A stretch of DNA of 64,000 nucleotides from Seonamhaeicola algicola (GCF_007997385.1 NZ_VOSC01000019.1:389864-453863), one strand, 5' to 3'. Shown: positions 33,962 through 43,697, numbered from the stretch's first letter. Translations and numbers: made by a program. Notes: a model not told the origin generated them from the letters alone.

Positions 33962-34915
33962 TTACCCTCTGTTTTCTATGCTTTTGTAGGCGTCTATTAT
34001 CTTTTTTACTAGTTTATGACGGATAACGTCTTTTTCATCTAAAAATATCATGCCTACGCCTTCTACATTTTTTAGAATTAACATGGCTTCTTTTAATCCT
34101 GATATGGTGCGCCTCGGTAAATCTATTTGCCCTGGATCTCCGGTTAAAAGGAATTTTGCGTTTTTACCCATACGGGTTAAAAACATTTTCATTTGGGCGT
34201 GTGTGGTGTTTTGGCCTTCGTCTAGTATTACAAATGCATTGTCTAGCGTGCGCCCGCGCATAAAGGCTAATGGCGCTATTTGTATGGTACCGTTTTCTAT
34301 GTAATGTGCTAGTTTTTCTGGGGCAATCATATCACGTAGTGCATCGTAAAGTGGTTGCATGTATGGGTCTAGCTTTTCTTTTAAATCGCCTGGTAAAAAC
34401 CCTAAATTTTCGCCGGCTTCAACAGCGGGTCTGGTTAAAATTATACGTTTTACTTCTTTGTTTTTTAGGGCTTGTACTGCTAATGCTACACCGGTGTAAG
34501 TTTTACCGGTTCCTGCGGGCCCAATGGCAAATACCATATCGTTTTTACGCATGCTTTCAACTAGTTTGCGCTGGTTGGCCGTTTGGGCTTTTATTAGTTT
34601 GCCACCAACACCATGTACTATAACCTCGCCACTTTGTTTTGAGGTGTTGTAATCTTCGCTACTTACACTGGTTAAAACACGTTCTATGGCGTTTTCGTCT
34701 AGTTTGTTGTATTTGGCGTAATGTTTTAGTAGCATGGTTATACGGCGGTCAAACTCTTCTAGTAGTTCTTCATCGCCAAAGGCTTTTATTTTGTTGCCTC
34801 TTGCTACTATTTTTAATTTTGGAAAGTACTTTTTTAAAAGTTCTATGTTGGCATTTTGCGCTCCAAAAAATTCTTTTGGAGTGATCTCTTCAAGTTCAAT
34901 AATTATTTCGTTCAA
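33962..34915 (-). CDS. PhoH family ATPase
   Basis: 317 residues, the normal bacterial PhoH (PhoL/YbeZ) length. N-terminal region (about 1-105) has a KH-like fold; the ATPase has Walker A GPAGTGKTYTGVA (about 134-146), GFLPGDLKEKLDPYM, ERGRTLDNAFVILDEGQNTTHAQMKMFL-type Walker B region (read as FMRGRTLDNAF and ILDEGQNTT) and LTGDPGQIDLP. PhoL proteins are linked to RNA metabolism, often beside ybeY; here ybeY is not adjacent. The neighbours are purC and, divergently, the SAM hydrolase. Confidence 0.93.
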   Translation of the reverse strand: MNEIIIELEEITPKEFFGAQNANIELLKKYFPKLKIVARGNKIKAFGDEELLEEFDRRITMLLKHYAKYNKLDENAIERVLTSVSSEDYNTSKQSGEVIVHGVGGKLIKAQTANQRKLVESMRKNDMVFAIGPAGTGKTYTGVALAVQALKNKEVKRIILTRPAVEAGENLGFLPGDLKEKLDPYMQPLYDALRDMIAPEKLAHYIENGTIQIAPLAFMRGRTLDNAFVILDEGQNTTHAQMKMFLTRMGKNAKFLLTGDPGQIDLPRRTISGLKEAMLILKNVEGVGMIFLDEKDVIRHKLVKKIIDAYKSIENRG

Positions 34916-35084
34916 AAGCTTAAATTATTTTTATTTCTTGTTTTAAATTATATGTTGTGTTTTAGCTACTACTGTTTGCTGTAACTAATTTTTACTACTA
35001 CAAATTACAAAATTTAGTTTAACTACAGCAACCTATTTTTTTGTGCATAAATTTTTTCAATTGGGTTTTTACAGAATTTCTAAA

Positions 35085-35107
35085 ATGAAAAAATTCATGT
35101 ACTTTTG
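35085..35107 (+). promoter_or_regulatory. Palindrome and -7 box before the SAM hydrolase gene
   Basis: ATGAA-AAAA-TTCAT (35085-35098) runs directly into TACTTTTG (35100-35107). The stretch AAAAATTCATGTAYTTTTG recurs before smpB. The start codon is 63 nt downstream. Confidence 0.5.
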
Positions 35108-35170
35108 AAACACTCAAAAATACATAAAATTGAGTGACTGTAGGTTAAAAACATATCAACAATTTTGGCA

Positions 35171-36007
35171 ATGCCTCTTATTACTTTAACAACTGATTTT
35201 GGCGAGAAAGATCACTTTGCTGGCGCAACTAAAGGTGCTATTTACAGTGAATTACCTGATGTTACTATTGTTGATATCTCACACAATGTATCACCGTTTA
35301 ATATACCCGAAGCTGCTTATATAATACAAAATGCATATAGCAGTTTCCCCAAAGGTACCATACATATTATTGGTATAGACTCTGAACTTAACCAAGAAAA
35401 CAAGCATATTGCCTTAAAACTAGATGGCCATTACTTTATTTGTGCCAATAATGGTATTATGAGTATGATTTGTGCTGAAATTATGCCTGAAAAAATTGTA
35501 GAAATTAACATACACGATAAAATACAAACAAGTTTTCCGGTGCTTGATGTATTTGTTAAAGTAGCCTGCCATATTGCTCGTGGCGGTACTTTAGAGGTTA
35601 TTGGTAAAACCATAGACCAAATTAAACCTATTAAAAATATTGTGCCCTATGTTAATGATGATAAAACACAAATTATTGGTAGTGTTATTTACATTGATAA
35701 TTACGGTAATGTAATTACCAATATTAAACAAAGTTTTTTTGAAACCATACAAAAAGGACGCGCTTTTGAAATTATGGCTCGAAATTATACCTTTAAAACC
35801 ATTTACAATAAATACAGTGATATTGTGAATTTTGAAATACCCGAAGACAAACGGCATGATGAAGGTAAAGGCTTAGTGGTTTTTAATTCGGGTAATTTTT
35901 TAGAAATTGCAGTTTATAAAAGTAATACAGCCACCGTTGGTAGCGCTAGTACTTTAATGGGCTTAAGTGTTATGGATACTGTAAGTGTTAAATTTTTAAG
36001 CAAATAA
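35171..36007 (+). CDS. S-adenosyl-L-methionine hydrolase (DUF62 family)
   Basis: 278 residues from the ATG at 35171 (TTG two codons earlier is the alternative). The DUF62/SAM hydroxide adenosyltransferase marks are LTTDFGEKDHFAGATKGAI (about 5-23), VDISHNVSPFNIPEAAYII, HIIGIDSEL and CANNGIMSM. Most members hydrolyse SAM to adenosine and methionine; the related fluorinases and chlorinases carry an inserted loop, which is not obvious here. Followed 3 nt later by a small monooxygenase-like gene. Confidence 0.9.
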   Translation: MPLITLTTDFGEKDHFAGATKGAIYSELPDVTIVDISHNVSPFNIPEAAYIIQNAYSSFPKGTIHIIGIDSELNQENKHIALKLDGHYFICANNGIMSMICAEIMPEKIVEINIHDKIQTSFPVLDVFVKVACHIARGGTLEVIGKTIDQIKPIKNIVPYVNDDKTQIIGSVIYIDNYGNVITNIKQSFFETIQKGRAFEIMARNYTFKTIYNKYSDIVNFEIPEDKRHDEGKGLVVFNSGNFLEIAVYKSNTATVGSASTLMGLSVMDTVSVKFLSK

Positions 36008-36010
36008 ATT

Positions 36011-36307
36011 ATGCTGGTTAGAATTGTTAAATTAGGATTTGATGAAAAACATATTGATACTTTTTTAACTAATTTTGAAACCGATAAAACCACCATTAGA
36101 AATTTTGAAGGTTGTAACTTTTTAGAGCTTTACCAAGATAAAAACAACCCAACACTATTTTTTACTTACAGTTATTGGGATGATGAAATGGCTTTAGAAC
36201 GTTACCGAAATTCTGAAACATTCATCAAAATTTGGAACAAAACCAAAGTACTATTTAACATAAAACCCGAAGCTTGGAGTGTGCATAAACTAGCATCACT
36301 TAAATAA
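36011..36307 (+). CDS. Antibiotic biosynthesis monooxygenase (ABM) domain protein
   Basis: 98 residues, one ferredoxin-like ABM domain: LVRIVKLGFDEKHIDTFL at the start, then EGCNFLELYQDKNNPTLFFTYSYWDDEMALERYRNS (about 34-69), typical of the ABM/heme-degrading-like fold. Small members act as cofactor-free oxygenases or quinol monooxygenases; the role here is unknown. Co-transcribed with the SAM hydrolase gene. Confidence 0.87.
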   Translation: MLVRIVKLGFDEKHIDTFLTNFETDKTTIRNFEGCNFLELYQDKNNPTLFFTYSYWDDEMALERYRNSETFIKIWNKTKVLFNIKPEAWSVHKLASLK

Positions 36308-36359
36308 AAAAAGTAAACTGTATTAAAGTTGAATAGCTTAATAAATACAATAAAACTAT

Positions 36360-36367
36360 TACTTTTG
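36360..36367 (+). promoter_or_regulatory. -7 promoter box for gldFG
   Basis: TACTTTTG, 40 nt before the start codon. Confidence 0.5.
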
Positions 36368-36406
36368 AAACTTTCAACTTTTAAACCATATAACAAACTC
36401 TATTAA

Positions 36407-38791
36407 ATGTTAGCCATACTTAAAAAAGAAATAAACTCATTTTTCGCATCGCCCATTGGCTATTTAGTAATTGCTATTTTTTTAATATTAAACGGGCTGT
36501 TTTTATGGCTTTTTAAAGGTGATTTTAATGTTTTAGACTATGGCTTTGCCGATTTATCGTCTTTTTTCCTTTTAGCCCCATGGATTCTTATTTTTTTAAT
36601 TCCGGCTGTAACCATGCGCAGCTTTTCCGATGAAAAAAAACAAGGCACGTTAGAGCTACTTTTAACAAAACCCATTAGCCAATTAAATATAGTTTTAGGT
36701 AAATATTTAGGCGCTTTTATTTTAATACTAATAGCACTATTACCAACACTTTTATATGTTTACACAGTTTACCAATTAGGTAAACCTGTTGGTAATTTAG
36801 ATATGGGAAGCACTTGGGGCTCTTATTTTGGTTTGCTGTTTTTAGTAGCAGCTTATACAGCCATTGGCGTTTTTGGCTCTACACTCTCGCAAAACCAAAT
36901 TGTGGCGTTTATAGCATCGGTTTTTTTATGTTTTTTCTTTTATATAGGTTTTGAAGGTATAGCAGATTTTGCTGCTAGTAATTTTATTGAGCAACTAGGT
37001 ATGAGTTACCACTTTAAAAGTATGAGCCGTGGTGTTATTGATACGGCCGATATTTTATACTTTTTAAGCATAACCACTCTATTTATTACACTAACAGTAT
37101 ACGGTATTAAAAATGAAAAATTACCACAAAAAACATGGGGTAAACTTCTAATTATACCAGTTGCCTTATTGCTTATTAACGTTGTTTTGGCAAAAGCCCA
37201 CGCCCGTTTTGATTTAACTAAAGACAAACGTTACACACTTAATGAAGCAGCAGTTAATGTTATAAAAAACATACAATCACCCATAATTATTGATGTGTTT
37301 TTAGAAGGTGATGATTTTCCTTCGGAATTTAGACGTCTTCAAACTGAAACCAAACAACTGCTTGAAGAGTTTGCCAACGTTAATGATAATATTGTTTTTA
37401 ATTTTATAAATCCTATTGAAGATACTTCAACAAAAAATAAAAACATTGAGCTTTTAAATGCACGAGGCTTAACACCTATGCAGCTTAGTGTAACCGAAAG
37501 CGGCAAAGCATCACAAGCCATTATTTTCCCTTGGGCTTTGGCTAGTTTTAATGAGCAAACGGTGGCTATTCCGCTAGTTAAAAACAAAATTGGAGCCAAC
37601 CAACAAGAACTGGTTTCAAACTCTGTTCAGCATTTAGAATATGCCTTTGCCGATGGTTTTAGCAAATTAGTTAACCCTAAACGTAAAAAAATTGCCATTT
37701 TAAAAGGCAACAACCAACTAAACGATGCCAATATTGCTAGCTTTATAAAAAAATTAAAAGACTATTATTACATAGCGCCTTTTACTTTAGATAGCGTAGC
37801 TACAAATGCTCAAAAAACAGGTGATGATTTAAATACTTTCGATTTGATTATTTCGGCTAAACCTACCGAAGCATTTACCGAAGAAGAAAAATTGATTTTA
37901 GACCAATTTACCATGAACGGAGGTAAAAGCTTATGGCTTATTGATGCTGTTGCTATTGAAAAAGATAGTTTATACAATGATGCTGGTAAAAACTATGCCG
38001 TAGCAAGAGATTTAAACTTAACCGATTTCTTTTTTAAATACGGTGTTAGAATTAACCCAAGCATTATTGCAGACCTCTACTCTGCCCCTATTATGTTAGC
38101 CACAGGTAATGATAATGACACCAGACTTATGCGCTTAAAATGGCCTTATGCGCCACTAGCATCTGGCAATCCTAATCACCCAATTACCAACAATTTAAAC
38201 TTAGTGAAATTTGATTTTGCTAACCAAATTGATACCCTAAAAAACAATATTGAAAAAACTATTTTATTACGAAGTTCAAACCTAACAAAGCTTGAAGGTG
38301 TGCCCAGAGAAATCAATTTAGAACAGGCCACCCAAGAGCCTAAAACCCAATTGTACAATAAAGGTCACCAAACATTAGCAGTACTTTTAGAAGGTAAATT
38401 TACTTCGGCCTACAATAATTTAGTTAAGCCCATTAAACTAAAAAACACTAAAAACCAAAGTACGCCAACTAAAATGATTGTTGTTGCCGATGGTGATGTT
38501 ATTAAAAATAATATAGATAGAAATGGGCCTACAGATTTAAGTTTTGACCGCTCTAGTAACCAAGAAGTTGGCAACAAAGAGTTTTTATTAAATGCTGTAA
38601 ATTATTTATTAGACGAGAACGGACTTATAAACATTCGTTCAAAAGAATTGGCAGTTGCCTTCTTAAATCAAGAAAAAATAGCTCAAGAAAAAACCAAGTG
38701 GCAACTCTTAAACATAGCGCTACCACTAGTATTATTAGCTTTATTTGGAATTATTTTTAATTTCATAAGAAAGAAAAAATACGCATCTTAA
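36407..38791 (+). CDS. Gliding motility ABC transporter: GldF and GldG fused in one chain
   Basis: 794 residues. Residues 1 to about 233 match GldF, an ABC-2 type permease of six helices (KKEINSFFASPIGYLVIAIF, AVTMRSFSDEKKQGTLELLLTKP). From about 245 the sequence is GldG: a helix (KLLIIPVALLLINVVLA), ARFDLTKDKRYTLNEAA, LQTETKQLLEEFANVN, a large periplasmic domain and a C-terminal helix (LLNIALPLVLLALFGIIFNFI). In Flavobacterium johnsoniae these are two genes; here no stop or in-frame ATG separates them. The ATPase GldA is not in the window. The proteins are needed for gliding in F. johnsoniae. Confidence 0.92.
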   Translation: MLAILKKEINSFFASPIGYLVIAIFLILNGLFLWLFKGDFNVLDYGFADLSSFFLLAPWILIFLIPAVTMRSFSDEKKQGTLELLLTKPISQLNIVLGKYLGAFILILIALLPTLLYVYTVYQLGKPVGNLDMGSTWGSYFGLLFLVAAYTAIGVFGSTLSQNQIVAFIASVFLCFFFYIGFEGIADFAASNFIEQLGMSYHFKSMSRGVIDTADILYFLSITTLFITLTVYGIKNEKLPQKTWGKLLIIPVALLLINVVLAKAHARFDLTKDKRYTLNEAAVNVIKNIQSPIIIDVFLEGDDFPSEFRRLQTETKQLLEEFANVNDNIVFNFINPIEDTSTKNKNIELLNARGLTPMQLSVTESGKASQAIIFPWALASFNEQTVAIPLVKNKIGANQQELVSNSVQHLEYAFADGFSKLVNPKRKKIAILKGNNQLNDANIASFIKKLKDYYYIAPFTLDSVATNAQKTGDDLNTFDLIISAKPTEAFTEEEKLILDQFTMNGGKSLWLIDAVAIEKDSLYNDAGKNYAVARDLNLTDFFFKYGVRINPSIIADLYSAPIMLATGNDNDTRLMRLKWPYAPLASGNPNHPITNNLNLVKFDFANQIDTLKNNIEKTILLRSSNLTKLEGVPREINLEQATQEPKTQLYNKGHQTLAVLLEGKFTSAYNNLVKPIKLKNTKNQSTPTKMIVVADGDVIKNNIDRNGPTDLSFDRSSNQEVGNKEFLLNAVNYLLDENGLINIRSKELAVAFLNQEKIAQEKTKWQLLNIALPLVLLALFGIIFNFIRKKKYAS

Positions 38792-38830
38792 ATGTTAATA
38801 AGTTTGTTTCGGTTATTTATAAGTATAGAA

Positions 38831-38838
38831 TATATTTG
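38831..38838 (+). promoter_or_regulatory. -7 promoter box for dnaN
   Basis: TATATTTG, 87 nt before the start codon, with a TTTG at 38803-38806 as a possible (slightly distant) -33 element. Confidence 0.4.
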
Positions 38839-38924
38839 TATGTAGCTTATTAGCTTAATATAAATCAACTTTTCACAATAAAAAAAGTTGCATCTTTCAA
38901 CATAAAAATAAATAACATTTACAA

Positions 38925-40043
38925 ATGAAATTTATAGTATCAAGCACCTATTTATTAAAACAATTGCAGGTTTTAGGAGGCGTTATAAACAACTCTAACA
39001 CCTTACCTATTTTAGATAATTTTTTATTTGAATTAGATAATAATACACTTACCGTTTCTGCAAGTGATTTAGAAACCACAATGGCTTCTACCTTAGATGT
39101 AGAAAGTGATAGCACTGGTAGTGTTGCAATTCCTGCACGTTTATTACTTGATACGCTTAAAACATTTCCTGAGCAACCATTAACGTTTGTTATTGAAGAC
39201 AATAACACCGTTGAAATTAGCTCTAACCACGGTAAATATGCCTTAGCTTATGCTGATGGTAACGAATTTCCTAAAGCGGTTGCTCTAGAAGATCCAAGCA
39301 AAACAGTAGTTACGGGTGATATTTTAGCTACAGCCATAAGTAAAACTATTTTTGCCGCAGGAAATGACGATTTACGCCCTGTAATGAGCGGTGTATTTTT
39401 TCAATTTTCAACCGAAGGTTTAACCTTTGTAGCTACCGATGCTCATAAATTAGTAAAATACACACGTGAAGATGTAAAAGCTAACCAAGTTGCAGAGTTT
39501 ATTATGCCAAAAAAACCTTTAAATTTATTAAAAGGCATTTTAGCTGCTAGCGAAGATGAAGTTACTATTGAATACAATGACTCTAACGCTAAATTTACTT
39601 TTGAAAACTCTGTATTAATTTGTCGTTTAATTGATGGTAAATATCCAAATTACGAAGCTGTTATACCTAAAGAAAATCCAAATAAACTAACAATTGATAG
39701 AAATCAATTTTTAAACTCTGTAAAACGTGTTAGCATTTTTTCTAACAAAACCACACATCAAATACGTTTAAAAATTGCTGGTGCAGAACTAAATATTTCT
39801 GCTGAAGATATTGATTATAGTAATAAAGCCGAAGAACGTTTAACATGTGATTACCAAGGTGATGATATGCAAATTGGTTTCAATTCACGTTTTTTAACAG
39901 AAATGTTAAACAACCTAAACTCTGATGATGTACAATTAGAAATGAGTATGCCAAACAGAGCTGGTATTTTAACACCAACCGATGGCTTAGATGAAGGCGA
40001 GCAAGTAACCATGCTTGTAATGCCTGTAATGCTTAATAGCTAG
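38925..40043 (+). CDS. dnaN: DNA polymerase III beta subunit (sliding clamp)
   Basis: 372 residues, normal length. The three repeated clamp domains are evident; it starts MKFIVSSTYLLKQLQVLGGVI with NNSNTLPILDNFLFE, has FVATDAHKLVKYTRE in the middle and ends with the conserved VMPVMLNS. It forms a dimeric ring that tethers DNA polymerases. It stands alone between gldFG and the T9SS protein, not beside dnaA, as is common in Bacteroidota. A strong terminator follows. Confidence 0.96.
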   Translation: MKFIVSSTYLLKQLQVLGGVINNSNTLPILDNFLFELDNNTLTVSASDLETTMASTLDVESDSTGSVAIPARLLLDTLKTFPEQPLTFVIEDNNTVEISSNHGKYALAYADGNEFPKAVALEDPSKTVVTGDILATAISKTIFAAGNDDLRPVMSGVFFQFSTEGLTFVATDAHKLVKYTREDVKANQVAEFIMPKKPLNLLKGILAASEDEVTIEYNDSNAKFTFENSVLICRLIDGKYPNYEAVIPKENPNKLTIDRNQFLNSVKRVSIFSNKTTHQIRLKIAGAELNISAEDIDYSNKAEERLTCDYQGDDMQIGFNSRFLTEMLNNLNSDDVQLEMSMPNRAGILTPTDGLDEGEQVTMLVMPVMLNS

Positions 40044-40070
40044 AATTTTATTATACTAAAAACATAAAAA

Positions 40071-40103
40071 AAAAGAAGCGCTTATTTTTTAAGCGCTTTT
40101 TTA
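40071..40103 (+). terminator. Intrinsic terminator after dnaN
   Basis: Stem AAGCGCTT/AAGCGCTT (40076-40083, 40091-40098) with a 7-nt loop and a following T run. Confidence 0.88.
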
Positions 40104-40160
40104 TTACCTCCATTTGTTTTAAAAACTATCAAATTAAACAAATCTTTAATTAATTAAGTA

Positions 40161-40189
40161 AAAAAAAAGCGCCCAACAAGTTGAGCGCT
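40161..40189 (-). terminator. Intrinsic terminator of the T9SS protein gene
   Basis: On the reverse strand AGCGCTCAA pairs with TTGGGCGCT (one G-U pair) around a 4-nt loop, followed by eight T. On the forward strand the same position is a mismatch, so it is directional. Confidence 0.85.
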
Positions 40190-40222
40190 AAATTGAGTTG
40201 ATGTTATATCAACCCAGTTCCT

Positions 40223-42292
40223 TTAATCCCTAAGGAACTTTTGATTAATAGCATTTTTAATAGTTTTTACTTGAATGATGTACACACCTTTGTTTAAATT
40301 AGATACATCTATACCATTTGAAGTTTCAATAGCTTGCTTTAAAAGTTGACCATTAATGTTGTAAATAGCTACGCTTTCAACTTGTTCTGTAGATTCTATA
40401 AATAATCTATCACTTACAGGGTTAGGGTATAGTTTTACTGAAACTGAATTTGTATTTAAAGATACATCATCAATTCCTAATGTAGAATTGTACTCGTAAG
40501 CTCCTAAATCTATCGTAGAGTTAAAAACCCTATCATTACCTGATAAATCTAAATCACCTAATAAAGCTGTATCATAAAATGAATTATTTCCTTGGTCTAT
40601 AATGTAAGACGAGCTTGATGTTGGTTTATAATCAGAACTCAAGTTAAGAGACACAGTGTTTGGATCTAAATCTTGAACATTATTAAATGATGGTGCTGCA
40701 AAAGCTCCAGATGCGCCTCCGTTGTTTGTAATTTGGGTTATTGAATTATTAATTACTAATTCATAATGATTACCTTGTGTCCCATAAGAAATATCTCTGT
40801 CTGCGTAAGTTCCATTTAATGTATTACCAAAGAAGATAGAGTTATTTATCTCTAAATGTCCCCAAGTATTATCAGATCCCATGATAATAGCCTGACCATA
40901 AGATGTATTATTGACGTTTACTACATTATTATTAATAAAAGATGAATTAGTTATTATTAAATCTAAGTCTCTGTAGTTTGTAAATGAGCCATCAGGAATT
41001 CTATATGCATTGATAACAGAAAACTTGGTTTGGTTATCAGCAAACAGAACATTAGAAAAGTCTGCATAGATATCATTAAAACGATCTGCATGTAATAAAA
41101 TAATACTTTGCCCCACACTTACATTGTTTGTAAAACTTACGTTGTAAAGTTTGAAGTTATCTTTTAAACCAATTCCTTTTATTAAAAAATCGTTACTATA
41201 GTTATTTTTAAAACTACAGTTTTTTATGCTTAGGTTTTCAATCCAAGTTGAAGCTCCACTGTATTTTGAATAGATAACACCATTGTCTTGATTATGAGCA
41301 TTACTTGAAGTATCGTAAATATTTTCTAAAATAAAACCGTCAATAGTAATATTAGTAGCATCTACTAATATTAATCTATCGGCATTATCAGATTTATTAG
41401 ATGCAAAATCACCATCAATATCATCACCGTTCATATCACCTGTAATAACAGTTGCATTAGTTGTATTTATTAAAGATAAATCTCTATCTGATAGTTGAGT
41501 TTCAGTACCATCAAAACCACCATAAATAGCAATACTAGTTTCATTTATTTCTAATGGCGTGTTTTGAGCTGTTGGCTTATAAACACCTTTAGCTACCCAA
41601 ATTTTACTATTTGGACTAGCACTTGTTAATGCAGCATTAATTGTTGTGTAAGCATCAGCCCAAGAACTTCCGTTATTTGCTCCAGAAGCATTGGCATCTA
41701 CATAAACAGGACCATAATTACAGTTAGAAGAATAGCTAGAGTTTGCATCTTTTGTCCATCCATTAGCATATTGACCTGCATTAGTAAAAGGCGGTGAAAA
41801 ACTAGCATCATGCTGAATACATGTTAAATTAGGATTTCCATAAGATTTCATATACGAAAAATTAGCATTATTCCCATTAGCTAAATTTAATTCTACCAAC
41901 TGATTATTTTGACAATGAATTTGATTTAATGTAGGAATACCACTAACATCTATAGTTGTTATTTGGTTGTTTGCACAATGTAATCGTGTTAAACTAGTAT
42001 TGTTACTAACATCTAACGATGTAAGTATATTTGAATATACTTCTAATGTAGTTATATTTACAAAAGCTTCAATTCCTGTTAAATCTGTAATTCCTAGACT
42101 TGTTGCGGATATTGTTCCTGTAAAAGCTTGCGCTTCAGCTACCGAAATTTCTGTATCAGAATTTGTATTAATAGCTGTATTATTTAACAAATAATTTTTA
42201 AAGTTAAAATCTGGAATGTTTACATTTTGTGCATGTATGCTATAGCATGCAGTCGCTATTAAAAAGTAAAATAAGAGTAATGTTTTTTTCAT
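40223..42292 (-). CDS. T9SS-exported protein with LRR-like and parallel beta-helix regions
   Basis: 689 residues. A signal peptide (LLLFYFLIATACYSIHAQ) is followed by a short leucine-rich region (about 55-160, repeated L-x-x-L-x-x/CxxNQ units such as LTRLHCANNQ and LNQIHCQNNQ), then PVYVDANASGANNGSSWADAY (about 196-216), the usual start of a parallel beta-helix 'choice' domain, and a C-terminal type IX secretion sorting domain beginning VKLYPNPVSDRLFIE and ending KGVYIIQVKT. It is exported through the Por system to the cell surface or medium. The substrate or partner is unknown. Single gene with its own terminator. Confidence 0.88.
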   Translation of the reverse strand: MKKTLLLFYFLIATACYSIHAQNVNIPDFNFKNYLLNNTAINTNSDTEISVAEAQAFTGTISATSLGITDLTGIEAFVNITTLEVYSNILTSLDVSNNTSLTRLHCANNQITTIDVSGIPTLNQIHCQNNQLVELNLANGNNANFSYMKSYGNPNLTCIQHDASFSPPFTNAGQYANGWTKDANSSYSSNCNYGPVYVDANASGANNGSSWADAYTTINAALTSASPNSKIWVAKGVYKPTAQNTPLEINETSIAIYGGFDGTETQLSDRDLSLINTTNATVITGDMNGDDIDGDFASNKSDNADRLILVDATNITIDGFILENIYDTSSNAHNQDNGVIYSKYSGASTWIENLSIKNCSFKNNYSNDFLIKGIGLKDNFKLYNVSFTNNVSVGQSIILLHADRFNDIYADFSNVLFADNQTKFSVINAYRIPDGSFTNYRDLDLIITNSSFINNNVVNVNNTSYGQAIIMGSDNTWGHLEINNSIFFGNTLNGTYADRDISYGTQGNHYELVINNSITQITNNGGASGAFAAPSFNNVQDLDPNTVSLNLSSDYKPTSSSSYIIDQGNNSFYDTALLGDLDLSGNDRVFNSTIDLGAYEYNSTLGIDDVSLNTNSVSVKLYPNPVSDRLFIESTEQVESVAIYNINGQLLKQAIETSNGIDVSNLNKGVYIIQVKTIKNAINQKFLRD

Positions 42293-42421
42293 TGTAGTTG
42301 AGCATTTTTAAAATTAATCAGCTACAAAACAAGGCTAACACCTAAGGTTTTTAATATGCTTTTTTCTGAATAGGTCTAATTTCTTTCTGAATGATTTCGA
42401 TAAAAAACAGCTTTATAACGC

Positions 42422-42453
42422 AAAAAAGTCTGTGTGTAAAACAGCAGACTTTT
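42422..42453 (-). terminator. Intrinsic terminator of the following leftward gene
   Basis: Stem AAAAGTCTG/CAGACTTTT (42424-42432, 42445-42453) with a 12-nt loop; on the reverse strand it is followed by a T run. Confidence 0.82.
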
Positions 42454-42479
42454 AAGCATACCTAAATAATATATAAATG

Positions 42480-43697
42480 TTATTCGCAATTCATTTTTTG
42501 TCCGTAAGGCATTTGTCCGTGAATAATACCACCAAATTGTGAACTGCCATAACCACTACCATTATACTGTTGCTTGATTAAAAAGCCTTGTAAATAGCAG
42601 TCGTTATTTTTATTTTTTTCTGTGAAAGCACCTTTTATCCAACGGTATAAAATACGACCTGTGTATTTGTTTTTTACAATACTCCAATCATTAGATTCTA
42701 TGTTTATCTTTAGAAGTTTTGCACCATCTTTTGCAATGGTTTTAGACACATTTTCTTTAGCAAAACTCACTAATGAAGCATTACTATTCATGCTACCTGC
42801 TTTTGGCATCTTTATAGCATCCATAGTTGATTTTGCAGCAGCATCATAATTTGCTTTTAACGTGGCTTCAAATTCTTTTACAATTGGCTTTGCTTTTTCT
42901 AACCACTCTAAATGAAATTGTTGATTGCCTTTACCAATCACGTTTAAAATAGTAATATCGTTTTCGTGCATGTACGATGGTACATTAAATGCGTGTCCAC
43001 CTTGGTGCGATGCGGCATAAATTACAAATACGTCGTCTGCAATTAATATGCCTCTTACAAGAATTGGCATACCTGTACCAAGCTCTAAAGTTTGCGATCG
43101 GTCTGCACCTACTTTGGTTGTAAACATTCCTGAAACCAACTCGTAACCAATATATCCTTCTGGTGACATAGCTACTAGTTCTGGTGTTGTTAAAAAGCGT
43201 AACCATGCATAATCTGGATCTTGTGCAGGCAATAAATCTACATTATCACCCATGTCTGTCATTTGGCGTCTTAATTTTACACGATCTACACCAACTGCGC
43301 TCATGCCTTTTGTCATCGCAAACGGATACGACATGTATAAAAACTCATCACTTACTGCATTTGCAGATTTAGGCTTATTAGCGTCGGCTTCTTGTTGCTT
43401 TTTTTCAAGATACTTTTGATAGTATAAATCTTGCTTTGCTTGGTCGTTTGGATATTTTTTAGCTAATTCAGCTTTAAATTCTTCATCGGTATATTCGGTT
43501 TTTGATGAATTTTCAGTTGAAGAACTGCCAACCATACCTGAAGCGTTTTCAGATTTTGAAGATGAACTGCTCGTTTCTTTTTTATCTAACTTCTTCTCTA
43601 CTGCTGCTTTGGCTTTGTTTTTTAGCATTTTACCAAATTGCGCATGAGAGACGTTGTAGCATAATGCCAAAACGAATAATAGAACTATTTTTTTCAT
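42480..43697 (-). CDS. Exported protein of unknown function
   Basis: 405 residues. Signal peptide KKIVLLFVLALCYNVSHA, then a basic segment (GKMLKNKAKAAVEKKLDKKE), a serine-rich linker (about 43-65) and a long mature domain with no motif I recognise; it includes EFLYMSYPFAMTKGMSAVGVD and a C-terminal YTGRILYRWIKGAFTEKNKNNDCYLQGF-type region (read as RILYRWIKG and NDCYLQGFLIKQQY). Such secreted proteins of about 400 residues recur in Flavobacteria. It lies downstream of, and on the same strand as, the LytTR regulator but with a 113-nt gap. Confidence 0.7.
   Translation of the reverse strand: MKKIVLLFVLALCYNVSHAQFGKMLKNKAKAAVEKKLDKKETSSSSSKSENASGMVGSSSTENSSKTEYTDEEFKAELAKKYPNDQAKQDLYYQKYLEKKQQEADANKPKSANAVSDEFLYMSYPFAMTKGMSAVGVDRVKLRRQMTDMGDNVDLLPAQDPDYAWLRFLTTPELVAMSPEGYIGYELVSGMFTTKVGADRSQTLELGTGMPILVRGILIADDVFVIYAASHQGGHAFNVPSYMHENDITILNVIGKGNQQFHLEWLEKAKPIVKEFEATLKANYDAAAKSTMDAIKMPKAGSMNSNASLVSFAKENVSKTIAKDGAKLLKINIESNDWSIVKNKYTGRILYRWIKGAFTEKNKNNDCYLQGFLIKQQYNGSGYGSSQFGGIIHGQMPYGQKMNCE

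Noticed and set aside
34270-34884. Long cysteine- and leucine-rich rightward frames opposite phoH
   Set aside because: Composition is typical of an antisense shadow of a conserved gene; phoH on the other strand is certain.
40196-40212. GTTGAT-N5-ATCAAC inverted repeat before the T9SS gene terminator
   Set aside because: Lies downstream of the gene, is short, and no T run follows; most likely chance.
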